A DNA stretch of 64,000 nt from Conidiobolus incongruus B7586 (GCA_000697335.1 JNEM01013732.1:1-64000), one strand, 5' to 3'; positions 1 to 12,407 are shown, numbered from the stretch's first letter. Translations and numbers: made by a program. The notes: generated by a model from the sequence alone, not told the origin.

Positions 1-1039
1 TAATTAAAATATTAAATCAATATCTTAAAATTTAACTAAAATTTAAAAAAATTAAACTAGCTATAAATATATAAAACTTATTATAATATTACTAAAAATT
101 AATATCTTTATAATAAATTCTATAATTAATAAAATATAAATATTTTAATATAATTTTAGTTAAAATATAAATCCAAATAATAAAGCCAAAATAATCCCTT
201 TAATAAATTCTAATAAACAAAAATTTCTTTTTAAATAAATATTAATTATTATAATAAATTATAATAGTATACTTTAAATTTCAAGGGAAAATAAATTAAT
301 AAAAAGTTTTATCAAGTTTTTAAAAAAAACTATTATTCATTAATACTTTTAATATAATTGAAAACATTTGTAATTTTTTATAATAATTATATAATATATA
401 GTTATATGAAATTTTCTAGTTATGTATAATAAGAAAAAATTATCATATCTAATTTACTTATTAAAATATAACTTGTATAATTATAATTGCTTTAAGGAAT
501 AAAAAAATTAGTTTATAAAATAAAAAATTTTTATATAAAAATTAAATTCCAATCTTTAATAAAAAGGAATATTTTTTAGGTGTTAAAAGCATAGTAAAAA
601 TTTATTAATATTAAGAGAGTAATGATTTTATATTTTATATTAAAATATTTATTTAGTATCAATCTCAAAAAATTCTCATCATTTAAAATCTAGAGTAATA
701 TCAAATATCATATATAATAGCTGTAGTTTTAAAATTGATTGATTTTTTGATAATAAAAAAAAATTTGAAACATAATATAATCATATTATAATATAGTAAA
801 TTATAAAAAGCTCATAAAGTAAAAATAACTGGTAGAACAAAAACAGATATTGACTGAAGCAACAGAATAAGAATACACTAAATTAATCAACTATTTAATC
901 CAAGTTAAAGGCTAAATAACTTGCAGATTTTACAATGCGAATGTTACATGAAACCAAAATTTATTCGAATTTAGTATATAAAAGAATCCTATTAGGAGCT
1001 AAGGTTATATAATTGGTTATATGTCTATTACATAATAAA
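1..1039. other. AT-rich non-coding stretch
   Basis: Almost pure A/T sequence with stops in every frame. I see no gene, RNA or repeat here. The last part before 1040 must carry the 3' untranslated region and poly(A) signals of the minus-strand MPE1-type gene. Confidence 0.6.
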
Positions 1040-3940
1040 CTATCTACGAGGACGACGTCCAGAACCACGTTCTTCAAGGCGTTCTTCAATTGATCTTCGT
1101 TTAACAGAGTCTCGAGAATCATGTACATCCCTTGAAGGACGATCTCTATCTGGACGGAATGAATCCATACCTCTGCGACGACCTCCTCTTCCTCCAAGGC
1201 GATCATTAATATCATCACGAACACCCGAAAGTCGCTTACTAATTGGTGATTTGGAGCGCTCAGGGCGGTAACAATCTCCTCTTAATGGAATATCATCTAC
1301 ACGGCGACGAGATAAACGCTCTGATTCAGAGCCACTACCTCGCCTGCTTTCTGTACGACGATCCCTACTGCAAGAGCGAGAACCAGGGCGATAAGAATCA
1401 CCTTTACGATCCAGTCTACGACCTCTCCTGGGAGAAGGTGAACGACGATCTCTTCGTTTAGATTCGCGGGAAGGTGATCTTCTTCTATCATAATCAGCAT
1501 CGTTATCAATCTGGCCTTTTCTATCATCATGGCTACCTCTATCCTGTCTAGAGCTACGATGACTAGAGCTTCTAGGACTTTGGATAGAGTCCTGATGTCC
1601 TTTCTGAGATTCATCACTATATCGGCTATTGCGTGAACGGGAGTGTGGTGAAAGTAGTTTATTTTGACCATTTTCTCTATCACCATTTCCAAATTCATTT
1701 TGATTTCTATCAGATGAATCATTATTATATGAACCATTTTTTAATTTGTCGTCATCTTTATGGTCAGAAAGCCCTCCTTCTCTGGTCCATCGAAGTGGTG
1801 GTGGGTTTGAATCGGGCCTGAAAGGCATAGGTGGTGGGGGTGGACGAAATTGGCCATTCATCATGTTAGGCGGAGGGAACATCATTGGTGGGAATTGATT
1901 AGGAGGAGGACGAGGACGATTATAGTGCTGATTAGGTGCCATGATATCAGACATGAATGATTTAACTTGTTGTCTAGGATTGGGGTTTGCCTGACCTTCT
2001 CCAGATTCATCATTTTCATTATTAGGATTAGCTAATTAAGGATATTAGGCTTAAAAAACAAGAATTATTTGTCGAATAATTACCATTGTCGCCTTCACCT
2101 GAAGGTGGATTATTCAATGATTGGGAAATATCATCTTCATTATTGTACTCATTTTCATCATTTTCCCGTCCTGCTTTGGACTCAGCAGCCTCTTTTTGTT
2201 TAGCTGAAATGTAATCTCTTGTCACTTGATTGACACGTTGATTAATCTCTGGTTCAGTGACCAATGAATCAGGGACAATATTAGTCGATTGACACTGAGG
2301 ACATTTGAATCTTTCACCATGCTGTGGATTGATAAGCTCATTTGTAATGCATTCAGTACAAAACAAACTCGAACAGCAAGGTGTGGACACTGGTTCTTTA
2401 AGTAAGAGGTGACAAATTTTACATTGTAAGTCAACAGGAGCAGGGATATCAGCCCTCATATCTTCAATATTAGTTGAATTTCCTACAGTACGTTGACGAT
2501 GTTGTTGCCAAGCAGTGCTAATAATATCAGATTAGATTAGATTTTAAATTATATATATATTTAAACTTACTCATTAGCTTGGGCAATAACTAAATCACCA
2601 TCACTTGTAATCATTACACCTTTACCCTCAGGAGGTTTTTCAACAGCTTTCAAAAATGAACGAGGAATGCCAGTAGTTCTTTTGACTTTGGGTTGGTCAA
2701 ATTTCTTTTCACCATGAGTTGGACAAAAGGTAATGTAGTGACCTAAAATTAATATATAAGAATATGTTAAAAAATATCAGTAGCTTGAAATACCTCTTTC
2801 ACCACATCTGAAACATACATAGTTAGGTGGTGGTGGTCGATTAGCAAGCTGAGAATTATTTCGAATATTGTTAAATTTATTGCTATAGTTCTGAGTGCGT
2901 TTAGCCATTGGATTATTGCTATAAAATATATTTTAGTAAGAATATAAGTTATTTCAGCATTATTATTATTTTCAATTAATTTCACTTACGCTGCCATTTG
3001 ATCAGTTTGCTTATCAAATTGTTCAAAATTCTGTTTCATCATAGCATCAATCTTTTCGTCTTCATTTTCACCAGGTAAAACACCTCCAGATAAAGTAGGC
3101 TAAAAATTTTATTAGTTTTGAATAAATAAATATAAATATTATATATAACTCACAGTTGAAGTACTAAAATTGAATAAATAAAATTAAAAAATAAGTTACT
3201 TATGAATATAACGAAAATATAAATGAAAACTTACGAATTTTGTCCGAATAAACCACCCGATGAACTGGATCCACCCGGCATCAGGTTTATTCCTCCACTA
3301 GAGGAGGTACTCGCAGTTGGTGCTGCACTAGATACTGAATTCAAATAGTATTGAGCATTATATTTTCCACTAGCGGGAACTCTTTTTACGAACACGGAAG
3401 TATTTTTAGGGATTAGAGTCTGATCGTCTGTATACTCTAATATTCAATAAAATCAAATCAAAAATTAATAATTTTGTCAATATAAATAATGAAATCAAAT
3501 TATAAATTTGAAAAATATAATTTTTCAAGTGGATTGTTAAATACAAACTATTTCATTTGATTGAATAATAAACAAGTATAAAAAATAAAATCAATAATTT
3601 TTAGTATGTAATAACAATCAATGTTTATAAAAAATAAAATATAGAATAGTATACAAAGCCAATAAAGTTTGTAATAATAATAGAGTAAAAAACATTGAAG
3701 AATATAAAATTTAAATGGCGAATTTAGAAGTTGAAGAAAGCGATAAACTTTCATGTGAATAACGGATGGATTACCTTCATTGGTTTGAGCGTTAGAAATA
3801 ACGATATCGAAATCGGTACCCTTGAGTTTTTTAGCCAACAAGATTTCTTTCTTCAATTCGAAAAGAGAAATAGTTAAGCCTTCAAATGTGATAGAACTAA
3901 AGTCTTTCGCAGCCTTAAACTTATAATGAATCAAAGACAT
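1040..3940 (-). CDS. MPE1: MPE1/RBBP6-type cleavage and polyadenylation factor subunit
   Basis: Subunit of the cleavage and polyadenylation factor that matures mRNA 3' ends in the nucleus. I model eight exons (3775-3940, 3235-3436, 3154-3163, 2990-3099, 2794-2918, 2571-2742, 2084-2517, 1040-2031) that join in frame to 736 residues ending in TAG. The domain order is that of the family: an N-terminal DWNN ubiquitin-like domain starting MSLIHYKFKAAKDF and continuing through VFVKRVPA; a CCHC zinc knuckle (C198, C201, H206, C211); and a RING/U-box-like domain from about residue 290 with C294, C297, C309/C310, C315 and C318. The last exon encodes a proline-rich segment and a long Arg/Ser/Asp-rich tail, so the protein is longer than yeast Mpe1 (about 441 residues) and closer to metazoan RBBP6. 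The third exon is only 10 nt and the first intron (338 nt) is unusually long for this window. Family assignment is firm; small exon edges are inferred. Confidence 0.9.
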
Positions 3941-4835
3941 TGTGGATTTTTGATCTTGACGAGAGTTTTGGACTTTTTATTTTTCTGGATACTGAGAAAT
4001 ATATAAAAATAAGAAGCAATAAGTACTCTGAAATATTATATAAAAATAATACAAAGCATAAAATAATAGAAAAATGTTTACCTTGAATATGAAATTATTA
4101 TAATAAAAAAAATAATTTCAGGTTAATATTAAAAAGGAATAGCAAAGCTAAATAAAAACAAACGATTGCAATGTTCACTATACAGTATATCGAATATGAT
4201 AGAGAATCTTGTTAGTAAATAGTTTATTTATTAATACTTTCAATATTTTTTAAATATAAGTGTCAAGAAAAGATTATTGAATTTGTTAGAAATTTAAGGG
4301 TAGAAACCTGTAAACATGATCATTTCCAATTTACTAAATTTAAACTCTCCCCACATGAATTTGAAATTTTAAATTTATGGGATATTTTATTTCCAAATTT
4401 AGAAATTTCATTAAATGACATATTTTATATGTATTCCTTTTTTAATATAAAAATTTAGATATAATTTTTTAATATAATGAATAAAAACATTGTCACTTAT
4501 AGTTTTTCAATTGTTACATAATGGTATTATATATTCGTATATATCTATCACAATAAACATACTATAATCTTTACCTAGATAATATTTTTTTAAATTAAAC
4601 AAGAAATTTATGAAATAATCTTTGAATGTTTTTAAAATGATTAAACCTTGAAGATTATTTTATTATTAAAAAATATTATTATACAATGTTTGATATAAAA
4701 TGATGGTTGTTTAACCAAATTCAACATCAAAGTATATTTGTAACTGTCTAAAAATATGATTTTCCGAATTATGTTGATTGAGAATGAAACAATATATCTT
4801 TGAGTGAATTATATTATTAAATATTTTTTCTTAAT
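3941..4835. other. Intergenic region
   Basis: Contains the 5' flank of the MPE1-type gene and the 3' flank of the ASNSD1-type gene, both on the minus strand. No ORF, RNA or repeat recognised; A/T-rich with scattered short homopolymers. Confidence 0.5.
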
Positions 4836-7038
4836 TCAGTTCAATCTCTCATGCCCCTTAACACCTCTCGATCCTAAATCCATTTTAGCAGTCCTAGCTC
4901 CGAATTGAATAGCTCGTTTGGCAAATCGACACGCCTGTTTCAAGCCTAGTTGATGGGCCACCTGTCTGAGCATCAATTTATCGCCGACACCTTTAGGATA
5001 TCTTAAATCCATCTTGTACTGTATGGGAATAGTATTGACAAGATGGATGAATTCACGATCTAGGAATGGAAAACGTACCTCTTTGGAATGATCCGAAATG
5101 ACACGATCGTCGCGACCAAGATTACGGCTGGGTAATCTATCTACGTCTAATTGAATCTACAAATGATTATTAATAGTTAATACAATTTATCATCACATTA
5201 TATTACTTCACTGAGCAATCCTTCAAATTGATTGGATTCAAAAGCTCTTAAATGACGAGAATACCCTCCAAATTGCTCATCAGCTCCCAATCCTGATAGA
5301 AGGACCCTGCAGGTAGAATGATATGAAATATATTCCTAAATTCATATCTATTATATTTAATCAATCAGGGAAGATTATTTATATGTTACATTGGTATTTT
5401 CATCATAAACAACACCTATGGTAATCATAAAAATGAGTAAAGTGATGCGATTAATATTATTGATTATATATTACCTTGTCCCCTAGATGCAAACCAAAAA
5501 GCTAGCGCAATACTCTGTTGAAATAATGATTAAACAATGGTAATTAAATAAACAGTATTATATTACCAAATCCATGACTGTATCAGAAGGAAAGATTAAT
5601 TGCTTGATATGATCTGTATACTTTTGAACTTGCTCATAAGGTACATTAATCTCAACAAAATTCCACTTCCTATCTTTGCACAAATTTCTAATATACCATA
5701 TAAATAACAAATCCTATGTGCAATATAATATTGGATTACTTTAACTCTTCATAAGTTTGTTTTCCTGTTATCCTATCGGGTACATCGTATTTTTTAGATT
5801 CGTCGACTTTTTTATGAGATTGAATTCTTGGATTTTCAAACCCTACATTGAGTAAATCAATCGATATATGGGATGGTAAGTGTTCATGACATAATCTGGC
5901 TAATATGGCACAGTCTAATCCTCCTGAGAATAGAATACCAACTCTATAAAATACAATGTAAATTGAACGTAATTAGGTTAGATAGCTGATCTTGGTACCT
6001 CTTGTCAGGAATATTTTCAACTCGTGATTTGACACTTTGTGATAACTGATTCAATACACATTTTACTCTATTTAATGATTTATCATTAATCAAATCAAAT
6101 AACTCTTCTTGAGTGTTTTGAGTATTCCTTAATTCTTCAATAATGTTTTGATTGATAGCTTGACCAGGGAAGAACTAGATGGTGGACATTGTTAAATAAC
6201 AATTATATAATAAGAATACTAAGTATTACATAAAATATATTAGCACTTGGGTTCCAATGTAAAGGTTCTATTAAATTAGCAAACCCATCTTCTATTTTCT
6301 TCAGAGCTTCTTCATTCAAATTTAAATAATAAAAAGTGCTTGGATCCACTTCCTTCCAATCTTCGCTCTCAGGATTCCTGATAGCTAGTGATGAAATGAT
6401 AAAGTGAGGCAATTTTGTTGTTGGAAAGTGAATCAACATAGATCTACGTCCCATTGGATCTCTTCCAAAATACAAGCGATTGTGAGCTTTCTGAAAATTT
6501 TGTGAGTTTGTATGTATAATATGTGATGGACCATTGTGATATTACTTTATAATATAAAATAGAATAGGGACCTTCTACCCCACTTAAAAAATGCATAATA
6601 TCTTCATTCGTGATGCATGATGATAGTTGATTGAATAATATTTTGGTATCGTTTTGGTCAATTGGAATCTAATCATTATACATTAATTTTATATCCATAA
6701 GTTTTAAATTTATATTTACATCGATACCACCAAAGCATTCTCCATTGAACACCATCCAATCGCCTTGATTATTGACCATAGGTTGGGGAGTTACTTCAAG
6801 CCCTCTCAAGTGTAAAACAAAGCCACCAATATTAGGTCTGAGATGAGGTAAAAAACCTTTGGGGGATTGGATTTCAAAATGGTCAGGGCCTAATTATTTC
6901 ATGAATATTATAATACAGCCATTATACAGAAAACTGAATACCTCTATTGATATGCAATTTAATCAACTCCTGCCAACTTGGGTCATCGTTGAGGTTGTGT
7001 TGAGGATTTGGTGACAAACTAAATAATATCCCACACAT
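4836..7038 (-). CDS. ASNSD1: Asparagine synthetase domain-containing protein (ASNSD1 type)
   Basis: Two-domain amidotransferase-like protein related to asparagine synthetase B. Its exact reaction is not established for the ASNSD1 family. I model eleven exons (6942-7038, 6720-6889, 6546-6668, 6230-6490, 5999-6174, 5740-5943, 5567-5687, 5475-5514, 5390-5415, 5207-5335, 4836-5156) giving 555 residues. The start is fixed by MCGILFSLS, which places the catalytic Cys at position 2 of the N-terminal glutamine amidotransferase domain. [12 protein letters not shown] follows near residue 140. The ATP-pyrophosphatase loop is SGGLD (282-286), followed by an ASNSD1-like [25 protein letters not shown] lies in the synthetase domain and the C-terminus has [12 protein letters not shown], typical of ASNSD1 rather than ASN1/ASN2. 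The nucleophile and PP-loop are both intact. One internal exon is only 26 nt. Human ASNSD1 is somewhat longer (about 640 residues). Confident on family, moderate on the exact edges of exon 10. Confidence 0.88.
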
Positions 7039-7295
7039 TTAATTGGTTATAAATCTATAAAATCTATTTAATTATTAAAAAAAATAATTGATTTAATTGT
7101 TTGCACTAAGTTCACATCTATACATAATCAATGAGCTGGGATTTTGTTTATGGGATTATAAATAGACATCAGCAAAATATGGTAACCGAATTAAAAATTA
7201 AAAAATATATATTAAAATAATTTAGTATAGAGATCTAAAAAATATGAAAATTTAATAATTAGAAAAAATGGATGAAAAATTGATTATGAAAAAGA

Positions 7296-7368
7296 TGGAG
7301 AATCGGGGTATCGATCCCCGTGCCTCTCGCATGCTAAGCGAGCGCTCTACCATTTGAGCTAATTCCCC
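7296..7368 (-). tRNA. tRNA-Ala (AGC)
   Basis: 73-nt cloverleaf read on the minus strand. Acceptor stem GGGGAAT pairs with ATTCTCC, discriminator A, D-arm AGCTCAAATGGTAGAGC, anticodon stem CTCGC/GCGAG around loop TTAGCAT, T-loop GATCGAT. The anticodon AGC reads alanine GCU/GCC codons. No intron. A T5 run just downstream on the minus strand is a good RNA polymerase III terminator. Confidence 0.97.
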
Positions 7369-8178
7369 ATAATATTTTTTTTCATTCAAATTAATACAAG
7401 TGATTTAGGTACATTGTTAGCATTTTCAAAAAAATATTGAGATTGTTATACAATATCAATTCCATAAAATTTATCATTTTTATTGTTTGGTTATTATTTA
7501 TTTATATATTTATATACATTTTCATAATCTAATATTTTTATTATACTTCAATTTTCCTACATTTATTTTTTTAACACCTTTTCATTTTTCCTTTTTTAGA
7601 ATTCCATATTTCAAAATCTAAATTTTTTCTCTTGATTGTAAGCATTTTATATTATATTGAATAATAGGTAAAATAAGTTTCAATATTAATATTTTATAAT
7701 AATTATTTATATTAAAACAAACTTATTTTCATAGAAATTATGAATATAAAATAGTTTTTTGATACTTCAATTGAAATACTTGCCTTCTCCTTATAAGGAT
7801 ATCATATTTTAATACCCTGAATACATTACTGAGAAGAATTTTTTATTTTCTTCGCTCCCAGTTATCATTAATTGTAAATGAATAAGTCAATTTTAAATAT
7901 AATTAAATATCTCAGTTGTTTATCTTCTTGGATTTATTATTAATCAAAATAACACTATTATTTTATTTTGATTTGTAAATGTTAATGATTTGAATCAACA
8001 AATGTATTGAAAAATTTGTATTCAATAAATCTACTAAAATTAATCAAATTAATCCCACAATTTTATTTAAAATCTAATTTTTTTTCCTACAAATAAAATT
8101 TTTTTTAGTGATGGGAGCTTTTTACCCTCTCTGACACCATTTTAAACTATAATAAATTAGTGTGTTAATCAATCTATA
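7369..8178. other. Intergenic region, 5' flank of RPS28
   Basis: AT-rich spacer between tRNA-Ala and RPS28. The last 70 bases before the RPS28 ATG include a short pyrimidine-rich block (TTTTTACCCTCTCTGAC) that may belong to the ribosomal-protein promoter or leader. Nothing else recognised. Confidence 0.4.
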
Positions 8179-8385
8179 ATGGACTCTAAGAACGCTGGAA
8201 TTAAATTGGCTAAAGTTACCAAAGTTTTGGGCCGTACCGGTTCCCGTGGTGGTGTCACCCAAGTCCGTGTCGAATTCTTAGACGATGCCTCCCGCTCCAT
8301 CATCCGTAACGTTAAGGGCCCCGTTCGTGAAAACGATATTTTGACCTTATTAGAATCCGAACGTGAAGCTCGTCGTCTCAGATAA
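8179..8385 (+). CDS. RPS28: 40S ribosomal protein S28 (eS28)
   Basis: Small-subunit ribosomal protein eS28, located near the mRNA exit side of the 40S platform. The single exon encodes 68 residues, the normal family length. The family core is clear: [28 protein letters not shown], the invariant [13 protein letters not shown] and the C-terminal [12 protein letters not shown]. The start is the first ATG and matches the conserved N-terminus. Codon use is strikingly C/G-ended (GGC CGT ACC GGT TCC CGT) compared with the surrounding A/T-ended genes, as expected of a very highly expressed gene. No intron is seen. Confidence 0.98.
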   Translation: MDSKNAGIKLAKVTKVLGRTGSRGGVTQVRVEFLDDASRSIIRNVKGPVRENDILTLLESEREARRLR

Positions 8386-10523
8386 ATGTATTATTGCACA
8401 ACTTTTTCGATTGATGGAAATCAAGTTTGGGAACTAGTGACCATTATTTGAAATTGATTAAAAAGCTAGTTTTTCAGAGCTACTGTTTAAATTTTACTTC
8501 TATATTTATCGTCTAAATTTTTTCTTCTAACTGGTTCAATTTTTTTCTTTTTCGACTAATAGGTGACTTTTCCAGACTCTGCTTTCCAACAATAAAGGTT
8601 TCCTCTCTCCTAACCTCTTGATATGGTATATAAATCGATAAAATAATTGATTGAAATGACATTTTGGTAGGTTTTAGGTATGTGATAATCTCGATCTTGT
8701 TAGTAATTATAAATCACTCCAAATTAACACTTAGATCTGTCAGAAATTTCACTTTTTTACACTCCTTAATATAAATAGATCATTTAGAAATGAAATCTTG
8801 AATTGAAACAAACTACTTCTAATTTTGTTCAAGGTTCTTTTTCTTCCAATCAGTTACAAATTTCTTCAGAGATCTGCTTGGTCACCAATTTATCCCTTGA
8901 ATGTTTTGACATTTCTTTATCTGACCGAAACTGCAATAGATCTTACATTATTTTCATAATTTTATTGATATTTAGCTCTCTTGAAAGTATCGGCTATTTT
9001 GATATCATAGTTGATCAAAATATTTACTGTTTAATTTTTAGCATATAATTCAATGTTTACAAAATGAATATCTTTGACGACTATTTCAAATTTTAATTAT
9101 AACTATTTTGATCTATGGATCCTCCAATATTCAAAACATACACAATCAATACTACCTATAGCATACCGTTTTAATCAACAACCTTCTCAAATTGTTTTGA
9201 TTGAAACTTATATTTAATTCTAAACTTAATAAATAGTTTATTTTGAAAATTAATTTTTTAACTATATTCTGGTTATAATCATGGTCTATATTTACTATAC
9301 AAAATGACAATAATTACTATTCTTTTAATATATGTAGTGATTATATTTAATTTATAATTTGACTATTGGCAAAATATATATTTAATTAAATTATATTGAG
9401 TCATCTATGCTAATATAATAAATCAATTATTGTAATTTAAATTTTTTAATCAAATTCAAAATAAAAATAGAAAATAATTTCTTATTTTGATACAAATATT
9501 TTGTAAAATATAACTTTCAATATAAAAATACATATTTAATATTTATTATCAAATAAAACAATAAAATTTAATTAATTATTATTGATTTATTTTTTTATTA
9601 TAAATTGATTATTTGATCAAAGTTTTGGAATTGATTGATATAAATAAATAATAATATTTGAAATGAAATTATTATTTTTAAACAATATTCCATTAAAAAT
9701 AATTAAATATTTTAATATTAATTTTCATTAAAATATATGATTTAATAATATTTAAATTCTATTGACTAATTATCTCAATAATATCAAAGATACGATAAAG
9801 ATTTATTAAAATAAACATTTAATTTTGGGTTGAATAGTTTTATCTATTATAATATTAAAATTATGCTATTGGTATTGTAAAGTATTTTTCAATAGTGCAA
9901 AACATATTAAACAGGCTAATAAATACAGGATTAATTATGATAAATGACATAACTATATAATTACTTTTATAACTTTTATCTAAATAATTTAATTCTCATA
10001 ACTATTACAGTATCTTTTTTTAAATTGGAATTTTTTCAGGCTATTTTCATTATGATTCAATATTAACTCTTAGGTTATCTTTATTGAAACTAATCATTAT
10101 GTAATTATTGATATTAATGATCATATTTTAATATGATAATTAACAAATAATTTTTATTCAAAAGATGATAACATATATTAATTTCTATATCAATTTAAAT
10201 ATCACATTAACAATAAAATTTTTAATCCCTTTTTTATCAATCTTTTATGGGTTCTTTTTTGCCATAAATTGTTATAAAACTAACCATGTTAAATTCATAA
10301 ACCTTGAGTGTATTTTATTTGAATGATTGCAATAATAAACAATTAGAAATTACATCATGATTATGCCTGCTAAAATATTTTCAAAATTTTGAATAAATTT
10401 AATGATGAATTTATGACATCATATACTAAATTATTTAGTATAAATAATATTTTTTAGTATCTAAAATTATTCAATATCAAATATTCTACACTATACAATT
10501 ACAAATATTATTTGCTATCAAAC
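8386..10523. other. Gene-free region
   Basis: About 2.1 kb between RPS28 and PMP3. The first 300 bases are somewhat less AT-rich and probably include the RPS28 3' UTR. A short open frame at 8803-9048 has no recognisable domain and A/T-driven composition, so I do not call it. No repeats or RNA genes recognised. Confidence 0.5.
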
Positions 10524-10697
10524 ATGGCTGTAACATTATCTGATGTAATTAAATTAATTGGAGCTATCGTCTTACCTCCCTTGGGTGTGCTTTTGGAACG
10601 AGGATGTGGTACCGATCTATTGATTAATATCTTACTGACTCTCTTGGGTTATATTCCTGGTATTATTCACGCTATATTTATTATATTTAAGTATTAG
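10524..10697 (+). CDS. PMP3: PMP3/UPF0057 plasma-membrane proteolipid
   Basis: Tiny hydrophobic plasma-membrane protein of the Pmp3/RCI2 family, which affects membrane potential and salt tolerance in yeast and plants. The sequence from the first ATG gives 57 residues with the diagnostic pattern: DVIKLIGAIVLPPLGVLLERGCG, followed by a loop and a second hydrophobic helix LLTLLGYIPGIIHAIFII. Two transmembrane helices are expected (about residues 9-25 and 32-54). The PPLGV and GYIPGIIHA motifs are family signatures. Single exon. A small, well-conserved family, so the call is safe despite the length. Confidence 0.95.
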   Translation: MAVTLSDVIKLIGAIVLPPLGVLLERGCGTDLLINILLTLLGYIPGIIHAIFIIFKY

Positions 10698-10912
10698 TAA
10701 CATCCTTTTAATAAATGTAAATATTGTGATTGAATTTTATATTATTTTTTCAATTTTTTCAATTTAAAGTATAATTTGTGATAAATTTATCAGATATTTG
10801 ATATAAATTAAATCATCATTATAAAAGAACTATATTTACAAAAATTAGTTTATTTCATATCCTGAATAATATATCTTGATAATTCATATAATATTTTAAA
10901 TAGCAGTTTCAA

Positions 10913-11752
10913 TTAACGAGAGGTGGATTTGATTATTTTATAACCAATATAACTACCTAAACCCAGCCAAACCCACCAATACTCATAGATCACTTGATCC
11001 AACAATTGTATCCAGTGTTCATCTTTATCATCGTCTGAACTTGATAAAGATTTCAGAGGCTTTAAAATCTGCGTCAATTTAAAGTGACGCTCTAAAGAAT
11101 ATTCCAACTCTTCAAAAGGTTTCAAAACCGGGTTTTCCTCTTCTAAAAACTCATCCTCTTCAATTTCGTCAAATGCGTCCAACTCGTTATTATTATGATT
11201 CCAAGGGAATTCGCTCTCTACGCCCTCAAAAACCTGTTGAATAGGAGTAGGTAAATCGTTCTGCAATTTCTTCAACGTACTCAGCTTCTTCTTGTGGGAC
11301 TTCTTCCAACTCAACTGGTACCTCGGCTGCAAAGTCTTACACAATTTGTTAAGTGGTAGCTTATCAGGAAAGTGTTTAAATATCAATTCCAAACTGAGCA
11401 TCAGTTGCGACGTCCACAAATTATTAAACCCCAAATTAATTATACCCTCATCCGTCAGCCCCAACAACCTCTGTCCCGAGAGCTTGGTATCGAGACAAAA
11501 GTGTTGAATATCTCTAGCCATAAATGGGGGCAACTTCCACAAATTAATTAAGAAATTACCTACTTGCATAGATGTCCAACTCAACATCGGGGTTTTTGTA
11601 TGCGATAAAATATCTTCTAATTGATTCAGGTCAATATAGATGTCGTGACTGATTTCGGTTTTCAAATCCGGATGTAACTGGGGTGGCGAAAACGTCGGAG
11701 TTAGAGGTAACTGCTCAAAACTTGGTGTCTCTGGCGATTCGCTAGAACTCAT
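10913..11752 (-). CDS. SAM-domain protein with C-terminal membrane anchor
   Basis: 279 residues, single exon, ending TAA-side of a hydrophobic tail. Residues about 55-128 look like a sterile alpha motif: LSWTSMQVGNFLINLWKL, then DIQHFCLDTKLSGQRLLGLT, DEGIINLGF and LMLSLELIFKHF, matching the W-x-V-x-x-FL, F-x-x-x-x-I-x-G-x-x-LL-x-L, L-x-x-LGI pattern of SAM domains. A basic stretch (KKSHKKKLSTLKK) and a strongly acidic stretch (DEIEEDEFLEEE) follow. The last 30 residues contain one hydrophobic helix rich in W/Y/G (about 252-274) followed by KIIKSTSR, so a tail-anchored membrane protein with its SAM domain in the cytosol is the simplest reading. The N-terminal 30 residues are Ser/Pro-rich. I do not recognise a named family; SAM domains usually mediate oligomerisation or protein or RNA binding. 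Function unknown. Confidence 0.75.
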   Translation of the reverse strand: MSSSESPETPSFEQLPLTPTFSPPQLHPDLKTEISHDIYIDLNQLEDILSHTKTPMLSWTSMQVGNFLINLWKLPPFMARDIQHFCLDTKLSGQRLLGLTDEGIINLGFNNLWTSQLMLSLELIFKHFPDKLPLNKLCKTLQPRYQLSWKKSHKKKLSTLKKLQNDLPTPIQQVFEGVESEFPWNHNNNELDAFDEIEEDEFLEEENPVLKPFEELEYSLERHFKLTQILKPLKSLSSSDDDKDEHWIQLLDQVIYEYWWVWLGLGSYIGYKIIKSTSR

Positions 11753-12323
11753 GATTATTCAATATAATTACAATTTAACAATTATTAGTAATATATTTTT
11801 ATATAATTAATTAAATCAACCAAAATTTAAATCAATTCAAGAATAATCAACACCTATAAATTCCAATAAATATAAATCCAAATAATTTCTATTATAGTTT
11901 TTCCAAATGGTATGATTGAATTTGATTGCATTTGTCAAATGCACCAATGAAATCATTTGAATTTGATTCAGTTTTGTGCTTTTAGAGTTAAACCAATTCA
12001 TTTCAAAAAGTTTAGATTAAGTAAATTTAGCTGATGGGAAATTTTATATTTAGTTAGTATAGTTATTTGGAAACATGCAATCAATATGGATGTTCTACAT
12101 AATATAGTATCATAATGATAACATTAGAAAGTATATGAAAATCGAATGATTTGTGAGGATTTGTTATCAATTATAAGCATCATTAAAATGATTAAAGATA
12201 ATATGGTTGATATGAGATAATAGTTAAATCAATTTGTAATTGTGGCACTTTTAACATCATTAAATTGAAGGTGAGAGTAAAAGAAATTGGAATGAGAAAA
12301 AAATAAGTCTTTAATCTAGATAA
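11753..12323. other. Intergenic region
   Basis: Spacer between the 5' end of the SAM-domain gene and tRNA-Tyr. It is AT-rich, with a short run of related TTTGATT/ATTTGA words around 11900-11970 but no ordered repeat. No gene seen. Confidence 0.45.
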
Positions 12324-12407
12324 TCCGACCAACCGGAATTGAACCAGTGACCTAGAGATTACAGCTTAAACTACAGTCTCCCGCTCTACCAACTGAGCTA
12401 TAGTCGG
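12324..12407 (-). tRNA. tRNA-Tyr (GTA) with intron
   Basis: 84-nt gene on the minus strand. Acceptor CCGACTA pairs with TGGTCGG, discriminator A; D-arm GCTCAGTTGGTAGAGC; T-arm ACTGG/CCGGT around TTCAATT. The anticodon GTA lies at 12372-12374. The anticodon loop is interrupted by a short intron of about 11 nt (approximately 12360-12370) one base 3' of the anticodon, the standard place. An intron is near-universal in eukaryotic tRNA-Tyr. A T7 run follows downstream as Pol III terminator. Confidence 0.95.

Noticed and set aside
1-1039. Telomere or subtelomere repeat at the left edge
   Set aside because: No tandem G-rich or short-period array is present; it is plain AT-rich DNA.
3548-3774. Open frame running past exon one of the MPE1-type gene
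   Set aside because: The extra 75 codons are hydrophobic A/T-noise; splicing at GTAATC restores the conserved DWNN continuation (EYTDDQTLIPKN).
8803-9048. 81-codon open frame after RPS28
   Set aside because: No domain, A/T-driven composition and no splice partners.
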